Shown in pieces: positions 1-9,632 of a stretch of 64,000 bases of DNA. Numbering within the stretch: the first letter of the stretch is position 1; each line of letters opens with the position of its first letter. The notes under the pieces are model-generated. The model was not told the origin of the DNA and ran no database searches. It saw only the letters and a program-made list of their open reading frames with translations. The stretch comes from Isoetes taiwanensis (taxonomy: Eukaryota > Streptophyta > Lycopodiopsida > Isoetales > Isoetaceae): positions 7,779,071 through 7,843,070 of the forward strand of contig JAJEKV010000047.1 in the NCBI GenBank assembly GCA_021234155.1, in the 5' to 3' direction. The position numbers and the translations under genes are program-made.

Positions 1-640
1 TTTTATGCAGCATGGACAAAATCCTGCTGTATTGAAAGCTCTTAGGACAAAATTGTGGACTGGCCGCTTGACCAACACACCGTTTTATATTAAAAGTTGG
101 GTGTGTATCTCACTTGGTTCTTTGATGTCTTCTTACTTTTATGACTAAGCGTTCTTATTATCAATTTTAATACGTTTGGAATTTGGACATCGCTTATTGC
201 CAGATGTGGAACTTTCACGTGGCTTATTGCCAGATGTGGAACTTGCATTGCTCTGGAACCAAGGCCATTTAAAGTAGTTGAGAATGATGATGAGCTGCAG
301 GAATATTTAATGTTCTTTCATAAAACATGAAAAATAATCAAAGCCGCAACACGACAAATAGTTATTAAAGCTCGGCAATGCGAAGTAGATCAACAAAACC
401 TAAAACACGCATTTCTCAACCGCGAGACATTTGATTCAATTTAGTTTTGATATTTACAATTGAATCTCTATAGCTTGAACAATTTACATTGAAATAAAAT
501 AATTAGTACTAAATGCCAACTTCCTTCCAATCTATAAGTTGCCCACGACAAAGTTATTTTGGTAAAAGTATCACACAATGACAACGTCTGATCAAATTCA
601 TCCCAATAATGAAATAACCATCTCTTCAAATCGTTACTAA
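1..640. other. unassigned AT-rich DNA, probably the body of a Helitron-like element
   Basis: No convincing coding region. A 23-base segment starting GCTTATTGCCAGATG occurs twice at a 30-base spacing (about 191-213 and 221-243). The stretch ends at a Helitron-type 3' terminus at 641-667, so some or all of it may belong to a non-autonomous Helitron whose 5' end lies left of the window or was not recognised. Confidence 0.3.
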
Positions 641-667
641 GCCCGGTAACGCGGGCACTATAACTAG
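641..667 (+). mobile_element. Helitron-type 3' terminus
   Basis: A short hairpin (GCCCG at 641-645, CGGGC at 652-656) is followed after 7 bases by CTAG and then a host T. A 3' hairpin about 10 bases before CTRR, with insertion between A and T, is the hallmark of Helitron ends. A very similar end lies at 45662-45690: both have a GCCCGG hairpin, an A-rich spacer and CTAG then T. The 5' TC terminus was not located. Confidence 0.5.
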
Positions 668-1717
668 TTTTTATAAAGCAGATTCCGAAATGCTTTATAA
701 CACAAGTGCCGTATTTAGATTCTACAAAGATTTTGGGGCAAGGCGAAATAGTGTGTGTGACGTGGTCGAAACTTAACTTGTCCTCACTGTTATTGTTAGA
801 GTCGTGTTTTCTTCGTCTTACACCTAGAATTTTCTGTCATCTCTGTAGACATAGGATTTCTCTCTAAAGTGAAGACCCATAGGTGTCTGCATATCCGATA
901 GACTAATTGCTCTCCAGCATTTGCCCAAAAACAATTTGAAGGACATGCTAGTATGTTTTTGAGTACGGGTCCAATATGTAACAGTAACTATGGGCAATTT
1001 TCTTTGAACATAATATTCAGATCCTTAATGATGTTGAAAGGGATTTTGATCATACAAGAGAGGCTGAATCAAATAAGATAACGTTGAGCTTTGTTTTAAT
1101 GTCTCCTTTTTTAATGCTAAACCTGTTCACAAAATCGTCATACAATCATTCTAATAAACTCCATCGATTCATTGATTGATTGAAGACCTTGTGAACAAAT
1201 GAAGAAGTGACTGTGATTTTAAGCAACACAGAGCTTGCGCAGTAAATGACACTTATATCTTTTCTATGCTTCCACCATAAGATAGTCATTGCGCTTTTGA
1301 AGGTTGCACAGGATCGTATTTTCCAATTCGACTTAGTGACATTGCACTGATGCCTTATAATTACATGGGACTGTGCATGCTTTCTGCTGAGGCCTTGCAT
1401 GAAGCATTGCAGATGAATATCTGTTCATAAAATGTATTTTCTCCATCAATGCAATCAACAACTGCATAAGCTACACCATATAAGCAGATGTGGAAAAGAG
1501 CACAGAAAGTCTGTGACATAAGAATCCAGCCGGCCTTCATCTTATGGAGCTGTATACTCCAGACCTAAGTGGGGCTCCTGTAGAAACAAAGGGCATTGTG
1601 GAATAAAGGCATTATGAGGACAGTGCACCCAAATTCTTGAGCATTGATGATTGACAAAATGATATGCTCTGTTAACCAAAAGAACGTAGGCCCTTGCCTG
1701 GATATTTTGGCAATTTC
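668..1717. other. unassigned intergenic DNA
   Basis: No recognisable gene or repeat. It lies downstream of the minus-strand glycosyltransferase gene, so the part next to 1717 probably holds its 3' UTR; no clear polyadenylation signal was fixed. Confidence 0.3.
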
Positions 1718-4417
1718 TCACGTTGTTGAGTTCAAAAATCCCATGGTAGAAACTGTTGACCTCCAGAAACTGGTTGTAATGGCTGCTTCAGACATCCAGC
1801 TAGTTGGAGAGCTCCACATAGGAGGAACAGAAGAAAATGACAAGATCTTTGCATGTTGAGTAAGCATTTTACCATGAATTCTTTGAAACCTTGCATCAGC
1901 GCTAAGAGAAGTTTTAATTCTATGTGTCGAAGACATTAAGTACCAGCTCTTGTAGTAATCATTCAAAAATTGTTCTACATCTCCTTTGGTCCTATTGTAG
2001 CCCTGCAATCTTATCTTTAAAGTGTCAAAACTTTTCAGGTTTGGCTGGATGACCATCACTCGTGTGGAAAATGTATCGGGCAATATAATGTTAGGAGTGG
2101 CTGCAAATGAGCTGTAACCAAATAATGCATTACAGTTATCCATAAAAATAGAACAGATATCCACGTAAACTAGCTTCCTGTAGTGTGTTTGTTTCCATAA
2201 ATGTAACAAAGAAAATGAATCAGGAGTGGCATTGATAACTATTACATTATCAAAATAAGATTGAAATGGTTTCCAGATTGTCTCACTCAATGTAGATGAA
2301 ACAAGGAGCAGAGTCTTATATGAACAATCTAATGTGTGATGCTGCTTGTAGGATCGCAACCAGGCTGCCAAGCACTCAACATGGTGATTCCACAAGACTG
2401 TCACCAGAGCTTCATGAGTCGAAGCTGTTTCTGTTAGATCCATAAAATCCCAGTTCGTATCTAAAGGCCAATGGAAGTTCTGGTTCTGACTTGCTTCTAA
2501 CCCAATAGATGCCACCAGGTTTGCAAGAAAATAGTGGTCATTAGATTTTAGGGCATCAAATGAATTAACCTGCTCAGCAGAATCATTATTTCGAACTAAA
2601 CCTTCATATCGGACAACAATAAAAGGTTTCAGCCAGTTATAAAAGTTCATTGGATCAAATCCCCAAGGATTATGGACCAGGAAAGCTAGCACATTGTAAC
2701 GAGCTGGAAGCCTATACTGTTCTGGCATAGAAAACCAAGTATCAAAGAAGGCATTAAAGAACTCTCTTTCTGTGACCATCTGAGCTGTTTTGAACTTCTT
2801 GAGCTGCTCTTTCATTCTTGTGTAGGTGATATTGGATGGCTCCAATACCATCAGCTCCGTACTAAATTTATCAGGAGCAAAGATGTGAGGCACGGCAGCA
2901 AATTCAGACAGGTTAAAGAGATGGTCCATATTCGCCAAGACAAGTGACCTGGTATCAATGTAAATCAACTTTCTATATTCAGTAAGCAACCACATATTCA
3001 GCTTTGAAGTCCATGCAATTTGCTTCTTCAATGGCTTGACCTGCTTGACAACATCAAAGTGTTCTTCCAATAATGTCATATTGACATCAGTACAACTTGG
3101 GTGCAGCAGAACAACAAAATCATGAATAGTACTTGTGTTTCTCAGAGATTGGATCAACACGAGGGAATGAGAGAACGAGTCCCTTGAATGCACAAAAGTA
3201 ACATATGCAAACCTAGATGAGGATATGACTATATTTCTGTGGGAGATGCGCCATGCATCTCGACGAGATAATGCAATTGTATCACATGGCAGTGCTAATC
3301 CAAATTTTTGGCACAACACTTCCTCTTCCACAGCCATGGATGCTTTGTAATAGCTATATCTAAGCTGCAAACCACCCCAGAGCTTTTGGAACTCAGATAA
3401 GCATTCCCCTCTATTTTTTCTATGTCCTGCTCTTGCACTTAGAGCCATCTTGCTTAACCCTATCCCAGAACTCCTAGTGTCACCCCAGTCCCATGCCTGT
3501 CCTTCAACAAGAAGGGGACCCAGCCCACTATAATTAGAAACCAAGAAATTCATGGCAATATCTTCACAATTCATTCCTTCATCCACATATTCTTTCACTC
3601 CCTTAGGCATCTTACAGGTGTAAAGGTAAAGAAATTCAGTAGATAAAATCATCAACTTAGTGAGCATTATAGAGTACCTGTCAGAGCGCTTGGTATAAAC
3701 CCATGACTTGCTTCCTAGCTGAAAAAGATGGCATCGCGGAAAGAAACCCACGATGCGGCCCTGGTTTTCCATCCACACTTGCAACGCAAATTTCAGATGA
3801 TGCAGTTCAATGGTTATGTCATCATCACAAATTAACACAGCTCTGGTCTTAATGTAAGGTCTAGGAAGAAACCTGGCATTGAGACTTGTGGATCCCTGTT
3901 TTACAATATAAATTGGAGCTCCAAAGCTCTCAAATTCAATATCATCTAAAACTGATAAAGGGGTTGAAGTATTTCCCCAGAGAAGAAAAATTGAATGGAC
4001 TAAAGAAGAGCTAGAATATACCCTCATGTTCTGCTGTAAAAGATGAACCCTTTCTAGGGAGAATCCATTTATCAATATAGTCACTTGATCTGCTCTAAGC
4101 TCCCATGTTTGAGGATACCTTGCCCTGTTACATATGTCTTCAATAGATCCATTGCTCTTTCTGTTTTTAAAATGGAAATATTCTTGTTTAGATTTAGTAT
4201 CAAAATGGGACAAGCCTATTTCGCCCAAATCTGAGGCATTGTTCGCTAGTCCGGGGACATGTCGGAGTAGAGAAAATGCAGCCAAGCTAAAAGAGAAGAT
4301 CCCAGCAAGGCAAAGGCAGAGGAGGCGGACATTTTGTCCAGGCCAGACCTTGGATTTTCTGCTCCTATGCTGGGGCAAAGATTGGGAATTAGAGGAACCC
4401 ATCAACCGTGCTGCCAT
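1718..4417 (-). CDS. GT64 glycosyltransferase with two C-terminal glycogenin-like (GT8-like) repeats, membrane anchored
   Basis: One uninterrupted 899-codon reading frame from the ATG at 4417. Residues about 31-51 form one hydrophobic segment after a basic N-terminus, a type II Golgi/ER anchor. Residues about 112-355 match the GT64 (exostosin C-terminal) domain: VTILINGF, a DDD metal/nucleotide-sugar motif at 198-200 (ICDDDITIE) and NCEDIAMNF at 283-291. Residues about 400-600 and 670-870 are two related GT8-like units, each with a KLxYxD strand followed by FAAxPxIxxPDxFST. Both units lack the second Asp of the usual D-x-D (DTR at 488-490, DIC at 753-755), so they may be non-catalytic. Plant GT64 proteins include the GIPC sphingolipid glycosyltransferases; by length and organisation the GINT1 type (Arabidopsis At5g04500) is my best guess, not proven. 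The gene is intact and apparently intronless. Confidence 0.85.
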   Translation of the reverse strand: MAARLMGSSNSQSLPQHRSRKSKVWPGQNVRLLCLCLAGIFSFSLAAFSLLRHVPGLANNASDLGEIGLSHFDTKSKQEYFHFKNRKSNGSIEDICNRARYPQTWELRADQVTILINGFSLERVHLLQQNMRVYSSSSLVHSIFLLWGNTSTPLSVLDDIEFESFGAPIYIVKQGSTSLNARFLPRPYIKTRAVLICDDDITIELHHLKFALQVWMENQGRIVGFFPRCHLFQLGSKSWVYTKRSDRYSIMLTKLMILSTEFLYLYTCKMPKGVKEYVDEGMNCEDIAMNFLVSNYSGLGPLLVEGQAWDWGDTRSSGIGLSKMALSARAGHRKNRGECLSEFQKLWGGLQLRYSYYKASMAVEEEVLCQKFGLALPCDTIALSRRDAWRISHRNIVISSSRFAYVTFVHSRDSFSHSLVLIQSLRNTSTIHDFVVLLHPSCTDVNMTLLEEHFDVVKQVKPLKKQIAWTSKLNMWLLTEYRKLIYIDTRSLVLANMDHLFNLSEFAAVPHIFAPDKFSTELMVLEPSNITYTRMKEQLKKFKTAQMVTEREFFNAFFDTWFSMPEQYRLPARYNVLAFLVHNPWGFDPMNFYNWLKPFIVVRYEGLVRNNDSAEQVNSFDALKSNDHYFLANLVASIGLEASQNQNFHWPLDTNWDFMDLTETASTHEALVTVLWNHHVECLAAWLRSYKQHHTLDCSYKTLLLVSSTLSETIWKPFQSYFDNVIVINATPDSFSLLHLWKQTHYRKLVYVDICSIFMDNCNALFGYSSFAATPNIILPDTFSTRVMVIQPNLKSFDTLKIRLQGYNRTKGDVEQFLNDYYKSWYLMSSTHRIKTSLSADARFQRIHGKMLTQHAKILSFSSVPPMWSSPTSWMSEAAITTSFWRSTVSTMGFLNSTT

Positions 4418-4459
4418 TTTGAGGCGACGCTGTAGATCCGCATTTCTAGTTGGACCTTA

Positions 4460-5307
4460 ATGGTCTGCACACGTCGGTTTGAACAAAAAAAATACATGGA
4501 AGTGGTATTTTTCTGTATAGGCTATTTGCACACTCGAATACCTAATTTTGACCACTTGTTTCACCTCTTACCATGGTCCTAAACTTAGCCAGTTACCTTT
4601 TACTGCCATTCTTGGATTGTTTGGTGCATCTTAACGTTTTAGGAGGAGAAGGAGCAATTTTTACGTCATGCCGCATACATGTTCATCATCTCCATTGAAC
4701 ATCATGGCATATAGCATCACCTATATTTTGTATTGCAATCTCTCATGCAACATGGTCTTAATGGTCCTAGACCCTTTAGCCAATTACCGGTTGCTTAGCG
4801 AATTTGTCCATAGCCAGAGCCTTGCCTTGTTAGTATAAGTCTAAGACTACCCTACATGTTTTTGCTCTATGAAAAACCCCAATTCTTACCGTAGCCTTGC
4901 ATGTTCTCGCCATAAATCGTGTTTCTGATGCATCCATCATAACTGCATCCGCATTAGCCAAATGCAGAAAATGGCCACATTCACCATTTCCATTAACATT
5001 CCTTGCCAAAAGTATTTTCCATTCCTAATTTGCCCAAAAGTGTTTTGTCATCAAGATTCCGGCCGAGAAATTATCTAATATGCAATGGTTGGGTTTTGCC
5101 CCAAGTATGCTTCTGTATCTGAGGACCATCTTACAATCATTATTACTAGATTATTAGTTCTCTATGGAGCTATTTCTGTTAGTTCATTTCGTGCCTGTCT
5201 AAACATATAAGTAGAAAGTTTCTTAGTTGTAAGGTAAAGGAAGCATTTCGCACCGGTCTAAAAAGTAGAAAGTTTTGTTTCAACCCATCCAAGAAAGTTG
5301 TAAGGTA
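4460..5307. other. unassigned DNA upstream of the GT64 gene
   Basis: No gene or known repeat seen. The first few hundred bases left of 4460 should hold the minus-strand promoter of the glycosyltransferase gene, but no TATA box could be assigned with confidence. Confidence 0.25.
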
Positions 5308-5455
5308 AATGAATGAATGAATTAATGTATGAATGTATTTTTATCATCCATAAAGATCAATTGACCTGTGTGACCCAATCAAAGAGAACATCAAGTGTAT
5401 TACTGTCACAAGATTAAAAAACCCCTGCCTTAACGGGCTTTCATGCTGATAAATA
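5308..5455 (-). mobile_element. SINE-like retroposon copy (second family), tail at left end
   Basis: Read on the minus strand, it shares GATTAAAAAACCCCTG (given here in + orientation) and flanking sequence with a copy at 35431-35575. It then runs through a GGTCAATTGATC segment into an ATTC/ATTCAT tetranucleotide-type tail at 5308-5335. The match to the 35-kb copy shows this is a dispersed family. The 3' end resembles that of the TC-associated LINEs (GACC...GGTC hairpin, ATAAA, short tandem tail). Confidence 0.5.
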
Positions 5456-6655
5456 CAACGATATATGAGAGTACATTTCAATGCCACGAGAGGACATATC
5501 TGAGTGTGCATATCCATAGATACAGAATTGCCAGTAGACTTATTTGCTTCAATGTTGGTGTATTTGATATAGCATTTATATTTTTTATTTAGCTTTCTCC
5601 ATGGCAGTTGGCTTATGTTACGTGTATGTACTTTTTAATGGTTGTTGATCGTATGTGTAGAGCTGAAGGGTTTTTTAGTTTGTGCTAAATGATCCAACGG
5701 ATCATTTTTCCTCTATCTGCATAACTTCCCCGGCATTGAAAATCAGATTTTATTCTTGACAATTATTGCATTCTTCCTATTTGGGTCACCATTAAATGAC
5801 GTATAAGCTGCAATAATGATGAAGAATTGCAGGTATAGGTGCAATAGACCTGAAGGATTGTAGTTTGGAGGCACTTGTGGAGAACCAGTTGAGCAATCCT
5901 TTTGAAGATTTACATCCACCATTTGCATGGCTACCCAGGTGAGAAGTTTTTGTCAGTAGAAAAATATGTTCAATGATCTCCTTGAATGCTGAACCTGGCT
6001 TTGAGTCAAAATCTGCTTAATGCATATGCAAAGCATGGACATCTGAGGATAGTTGGACTGCAGAGTAGGCAATATCAAAATTGAGACCAGACAAACTCCT
6101 TTCTTTGGGTGGTTCATATTCCAGACTATCTTTATTTTGGCAAGTCAGTCCATTGCAACAACTTTTAGAATCGAGCACATGTAGCTCAATCATATGATAC
6201 ATTCAGTTTTACAAAAAAGCACCGCAAGTAAGTTCTCATGTCTATAGAGATGAAAAATATATTCGTAGATACTTTTGTATTGTATTTGTAGATAGTTTTT
6301 TATTTGGGGGACTTGTTTGACACTATCAAGAGTTCCTTGATACAAATTAAAGTATTGGTGATACACATATACAATGAACCTCTCGTAATTGTGTTTACCA
6401 AACTTTTGGTCACATTGGTGACCTCCATTTTATTGTGCATCAAAAATCTTTGAGAGTGTTTCAAAGGATTGGCCCTCGGATTGTATGAAATGGCTGCTTC
6501 ATATGAACGTGCAAATAAATTTACTTTTAAGCCAATCCTAGATGGCAGTTTTGCAAAGGTTGTAAATTTGATTCTGGTACTTATATATCAAGCCTTTTCA
6601 CACTATCCACAGTGATGTGTGACAGGATGTTTGGCATAAAGAAAAGAAACTAGAA
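5456..6655. other. unassigned intergenic DNA
   Basis: No coding region, RNA gene or repeat could be supported. Short open frames here have no recognisable domain or splice context. Confidence 0.25.
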
Positions 6656-6659
6656 TCCT

Positions 6660-7202
6660 GATCAAGTGTATACAATGGTGAGAAAAATCTTGAAGATTGG
6701 TTTCTATAAGAGGATGATTAACCCAGCTCTTAGTGAGGCACCACATCTTTCTAGCAAGATATCATGCTCTAAGCAGCATTTGATATGTACATTGAGATAA
6801 AGTTCACACCATTTGGATGTGGAAATTGGGAGATGGGGTAATTTCCCTCGAAATATGTGCATATGTAAGGTGTGGGGGGGTGATGTTGAAGATGAAGCAC
6901 ACCTCATTCTACATTGTCCAGCATACCAAAACATAAGACGTTTAGCTGGTATCCCCTCAGACATTTCACTATATGACTTTTTTGCTTTATCGGATATGAG
7001 TATTGGAAATTATTTGATGGATGCGATGAAAATAAGAGAAATATCAATAAGAAGCTACAAACATTTACTGGAAATATATGATGAGAAGAGGAGCGAGGCT
7101 AATGATGCTCTACTTGAGGGCACATTAAAGGATTGATGCACCTGTATATTGTACTTGAACGTCTAGACCTGATGGTCTCATGGACGTGTTTTTATAAACA
7201 TT

Positions 7203-7205
<3 letters not shown>
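6660..7205 (+). mobile_element. LINE copy A, strongly 5'-truncated, C-terminal zinc-finger part only
   Basis: Contains the end of a LINE polyprotein. A frame resembling the F-Y-x-x-M-I-N-P-x-L region of the other copies starts near 6690, breaks once near 6800, and continues open to 7133. The open part includes VEIGRWGNFPR and the cysteine motif (C-x-C then H-x4-CP). The 3' UTR holds the family hairpin at 7159-7187 (ACGTC and GACGT outer arms around AGACC-TGAT-GGTCT), then ATAAA and the (TC)n run. Unlike the other copies it has no (TC)n on its 5' side. It is a dead insertion; the left boundary is approximate. Confidence 0.75.

Positions 7206-7298
<93 letters not shown>
7206..7298. repeat. (TC)n microsatellite, LINE A/B junction
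   Basis: Pure TC dinucleotide run of about 93 bases. It begins at the 3' tail of LINE copy A and ends at the first base of LINE copy B. Confidence 0.98.
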
Positions 7299-7299
<1 letters not shown>

Positions 7300-8425
7300 A
7301 AGTCCAGACACCGTATGCTATGATGCTTGCTGAAAGTGGACAAATGCCAATGGAAGGAGAGGCTTTGTATAAATGTGTTAAGTATTTGAAGAGAATTCGG
7401 CAGATGAATCATACTCGCCTCCCTCATATCGCAATGCAAGCTAGCGAGAATCAAGGATGGTTCAATGATGTCAAAGAATGGTTAGGAAAGTGGGGAATAT
7501 TATGGGAAGAAGCAATAGCACAGCAGGGCGATCTGAGACAGTGGATCAAATGCAAAGTGATTGATAAAATATGGGCCAATCCAAAGACAAAAATGAGTAT
7601 GTATCGAGCCAAGATGAACCCAGGACTGGAAATGGCCGAGCATTTGAAAGCAAACTTGTCAATCAATAAAAGACATGCTATTTGCCGGATCCGTCTTAGT
7701 TCACACCGCCTGGGTGTTGAAATAGGAAGATGGAGCAATATTCCGCAGTATTTATGGACTTGTCGAGTTTGTGGATGTGGAGATATTGAAGATGAAGAGC
7801 ATGTCCTTCTATATTGCCCCGCATATGAGAAGTTTAGGGACCGGTACAAGGTTAGAGCAACCCACTTACACCAATTTTTTTTGGCAGAACCGAATAACCT
7901 AGGTTCATTTATTATTGAAGTTACCCAATATAGAGACTCTGTTACCAAACAATTACATGATATGTTTAAAAATGATGATTGTATAGATGAATTGAGAGAT
8001 GCTTCCTTAATATCTGCCTTCATCTTCTTGTATGTTCGGGGAGGTGCCTTAGGTGGTTCTATCTTTAGATGATCATGGGATTTCGACTTCAGTGGTCGTT
8101 GGAGTTTATAGTTTTTTTCCTGTTCCTGCACCTGGGTTCACAGCGCCTTTTGCTTCCAATTTGATCCATTGAGGGATCCGTTGTGATTTAATAATTCCTA
8201 TCTGGCCCATTGTGGAGCCTTCAATAAGGCTTTAAGCCATGTACCTTTTTACTTATATATAATATAAAAATACGTGCCTTCAAAAAAAAAAAAAAAAATT
8301 GAGAGATGAGAATGAAGCGTCCCTGAGGAGGACGATTCATATATATGATTGATGTAAAATTTTGGCGTTTAAATAGACCTGAGAGGTCTCCACAGATGTA
8401 ATAAACACACTTCACTTCACTTCAC
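7299..8425 (+). mobile_element. LINE copy B, 5'-truncated, C-terminal third of ORF2, interrupted by a poly(A) retroposon
   Basis: Coding sequence is open from the first base after the (TC)n run. It carries the conserved MLAESG, WGIL, RIRLSSHRLGVEIGRW and C-x-x-C...H-x4-CP features of the family's C-terminal region downstream of the reverse transcriptase. A 296-bp insertion (8002-8297) splits the last codons. Without it the frame runs on to a TGA at 8350-8352, near where the other copies stop. The 3' UTR has a weakened family hairpin (8366-8398), AATAAA and (TTCAC)3 leading into (TC)n. The copy itself therefore had an intact 3' coding end when it inserted. Confidence 0.85.
8002..8297 (+). mobile_element. 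poly(A)-tailed retroposon inserted in LINE copy B
   Basis: A 296-bp insert ends in 17 A residues (8282-8298, the last one shared with the duplication). It is flanked by an 11-bp direct repeat ATTGAGAGATG at 7991-8001 and 8298-8308, a target-site duplication of the kind left by L1-type retrotransposition. Its sequence is unlike the TC-associated LINEs. It could be the 3' end of an L1-type LINE or a retrotransposed transcript; no gene match was recognised. Confidence 0.8.
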
Positions 8426-8444
8426 TTCTCTCTCTCTCTCTCTC
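8426..8444. repeat. short (TC)n run, LINE B/C junction
   Basis: TC dinucleotide run of 19 bases after the (TTCAC)n tail of LINE copy B. It is followed by CCC and the 5' junction hairpin of LINE copy C. Confidence 0.95.
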
Positions 8445-8449
8445 CCCAT

Positions 8450-9368
8450 CCATACTTCACATGGGTGTGAAGTATGGGGGCCGGGATTATCTGTAGAATC
8501 CTGGAAAAAGGTTGAGAAAGTGCAGAAGAAGTTCTTGAGAACAAAATTGGGTACTAAAGCTCAAATTCCATATGATATCCTGCTTGTAGAGTGTGGCATG
8601 ATGCCACTAGAGGCTGAAGCCTTATGCAGAATGCTTACATATCTTCCTAAGTTGCTATTTGATATGCCAGAAGATAGCCTACCAAGGCTAGCATTAGAAG
8701 AAACAAGAGACAAGGGATGGTACTCAGATATTAGGGAATGGATGAGGAAGTGGGGGATGGACATTCATGGTATACGTGAGAATAAGAACAATCTAAGAGA
8801 GTGGGTGCATGAGCACCTCATTAGAAGAAACTGGAGAGTCCCGAAGACAAAAAAACATTTCTACAGACAATATATAAATCCCACTCTTCAAGAGGCCAAA
8901 TACCTCAAGGAAGGTGTGTCTTTTGGCGCCAGACAGATGATAAGCAGGATGCGGCTTAGCTCCCATAGGCTTGGGGTTGAAGTAGGACGTTGGAGTAACA
9001 TTCCCCATGAATTGAGATTTTGCAAAGTATGCAATATGGGAGAAGTAGAAGATGAATTACATGTCATCGTAAGGTGCCCGTCATACTCAGGAATTCGAGA
9101 TAAGTACAATATCCATTCAAACTCTTTGCTGGAATTCTTTGATATGCCTGGACATCACATTGGGAAATACTTGAAGGAAATATTGATACAGAGAGAACAG
9201 TTACTGAGTATTAAAGATTGTAATGTTATACATGATGAGAGATGGGAAGAGTCTAATGCATTCTTGTCAGAAGATGCATTAGAGGATATCTTTTATAACG
9301 TTGAGTATGTACATTGATCGTCTCATAGACCTGGTGGTCTACAGACGTAATAAATACAACATATCATT

Positions 9369-9371
<3 letters not shown>
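8450..9371 (+). mobile_element. LINE copy C, 5'-truncated, end of RT to C-terminus
   Basis: Open coding sequence runs from about 8463 (GCEVWGPGL) through KVQKKFL, ECGMMPLEAEAL, RMRLSSHRLGVEVGRW and the C-x-x-C...H-x4-CP finger to a TGA near 9315. The frame is unbroken. The 3' UTR has a well-formed family hairpin at 9319-9347 and AATAAATACA. At the 5' junction a 12-bp perfect inverted repeat (8450-8461 and 8466-8477, loop TGGG) lies exactly where the truncated copy begins. Confidence 0.87.

Positions 9372-9405
<34 letters not shown>
9372..9405. repeat. (TC)n run, LINE C/SINE junction
   Basis: TC dinucleotide run of about 34 bases between the 3' tail of LINE copy C and the tRNA-like head of the SINE. 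Confidence 0.95.
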
Positions 9406-9409
<4 letters not shown>

Positions 9410-9591
9410 TCGTGTTGGTCCTGTGGTTAGTCCACTCGTCTAGCACATTGAGGTCTCGTGTTCGAACCTCACTAGGATCTTGGCATCCTAGGACCTTTGG
9501 CCCCTGGTATCCTTGTAGGGGGTGGTGCTCCTTGAAGAGGGAGCGTCGTATGTCCTAAAGGATGCTGGCTTGTGCTACGACGTAAAAAATA

Positions 9592-9593
<2 letters not shown>
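9406..9593 (+). mobile_element. tRNA-headed SINE with a LINE-like 3' tail, inserted between two (TC)n runs
   Basis: The first 75 bases look like a tRNA: an A-box-like TGGTTAGTCCACTCG at about 9424-9438 and a B box GTGTTCGAACC at about 9458-9468, with the spacing expected of a Pol III internal promoter. The body of about 115 bases ends in CTACGACGTAAAAAATACA (about 9575-9593). That end nearly equals CTACAGACGTAATAAATACA (9339-9358) at the 3' end of LINE copy C. A stem CGTCGTA...TACGACG encloses the last 40 bases. Both flanks are (TC)n, as for the LINE copies. I infer it is mobilised by the same LINE. No CCA or intact acceptor stem, so it is not a functional tRNA gene. Confidence 0.8.

Positions 9594-9629
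<36 letters not shown>
9594..9629. repeat. (TC)n run, SINE/LINE D junction
   Basis: TC dinucleotide run of about 36 bases between the SINE tail and the first coding base of LINE copy D. Confidence 0.95.

Positions 9630-9632
<3 letters not shown>

Noticed and set aside
4134-4460. 108-codon plus-strand frame
   Set aside because: Antisense to the start of the well-supported GT64 gene.
7203-7454. Open frames made of alternating Ser-Leu or Arg-Glu residues across the (TC)n runs (also at 9301-9558, 11121-11336, 28046-28173, 31235-31623)
   Set aside because: They are translations of the TC microsatellite and have no independent coding evidence.
9406-9480. Functional tRNA gene
   Set aside because: A and B boxes are present, but the acceptor stem is not closed and the sequence continues into a SINE body with a LINE-like tail.
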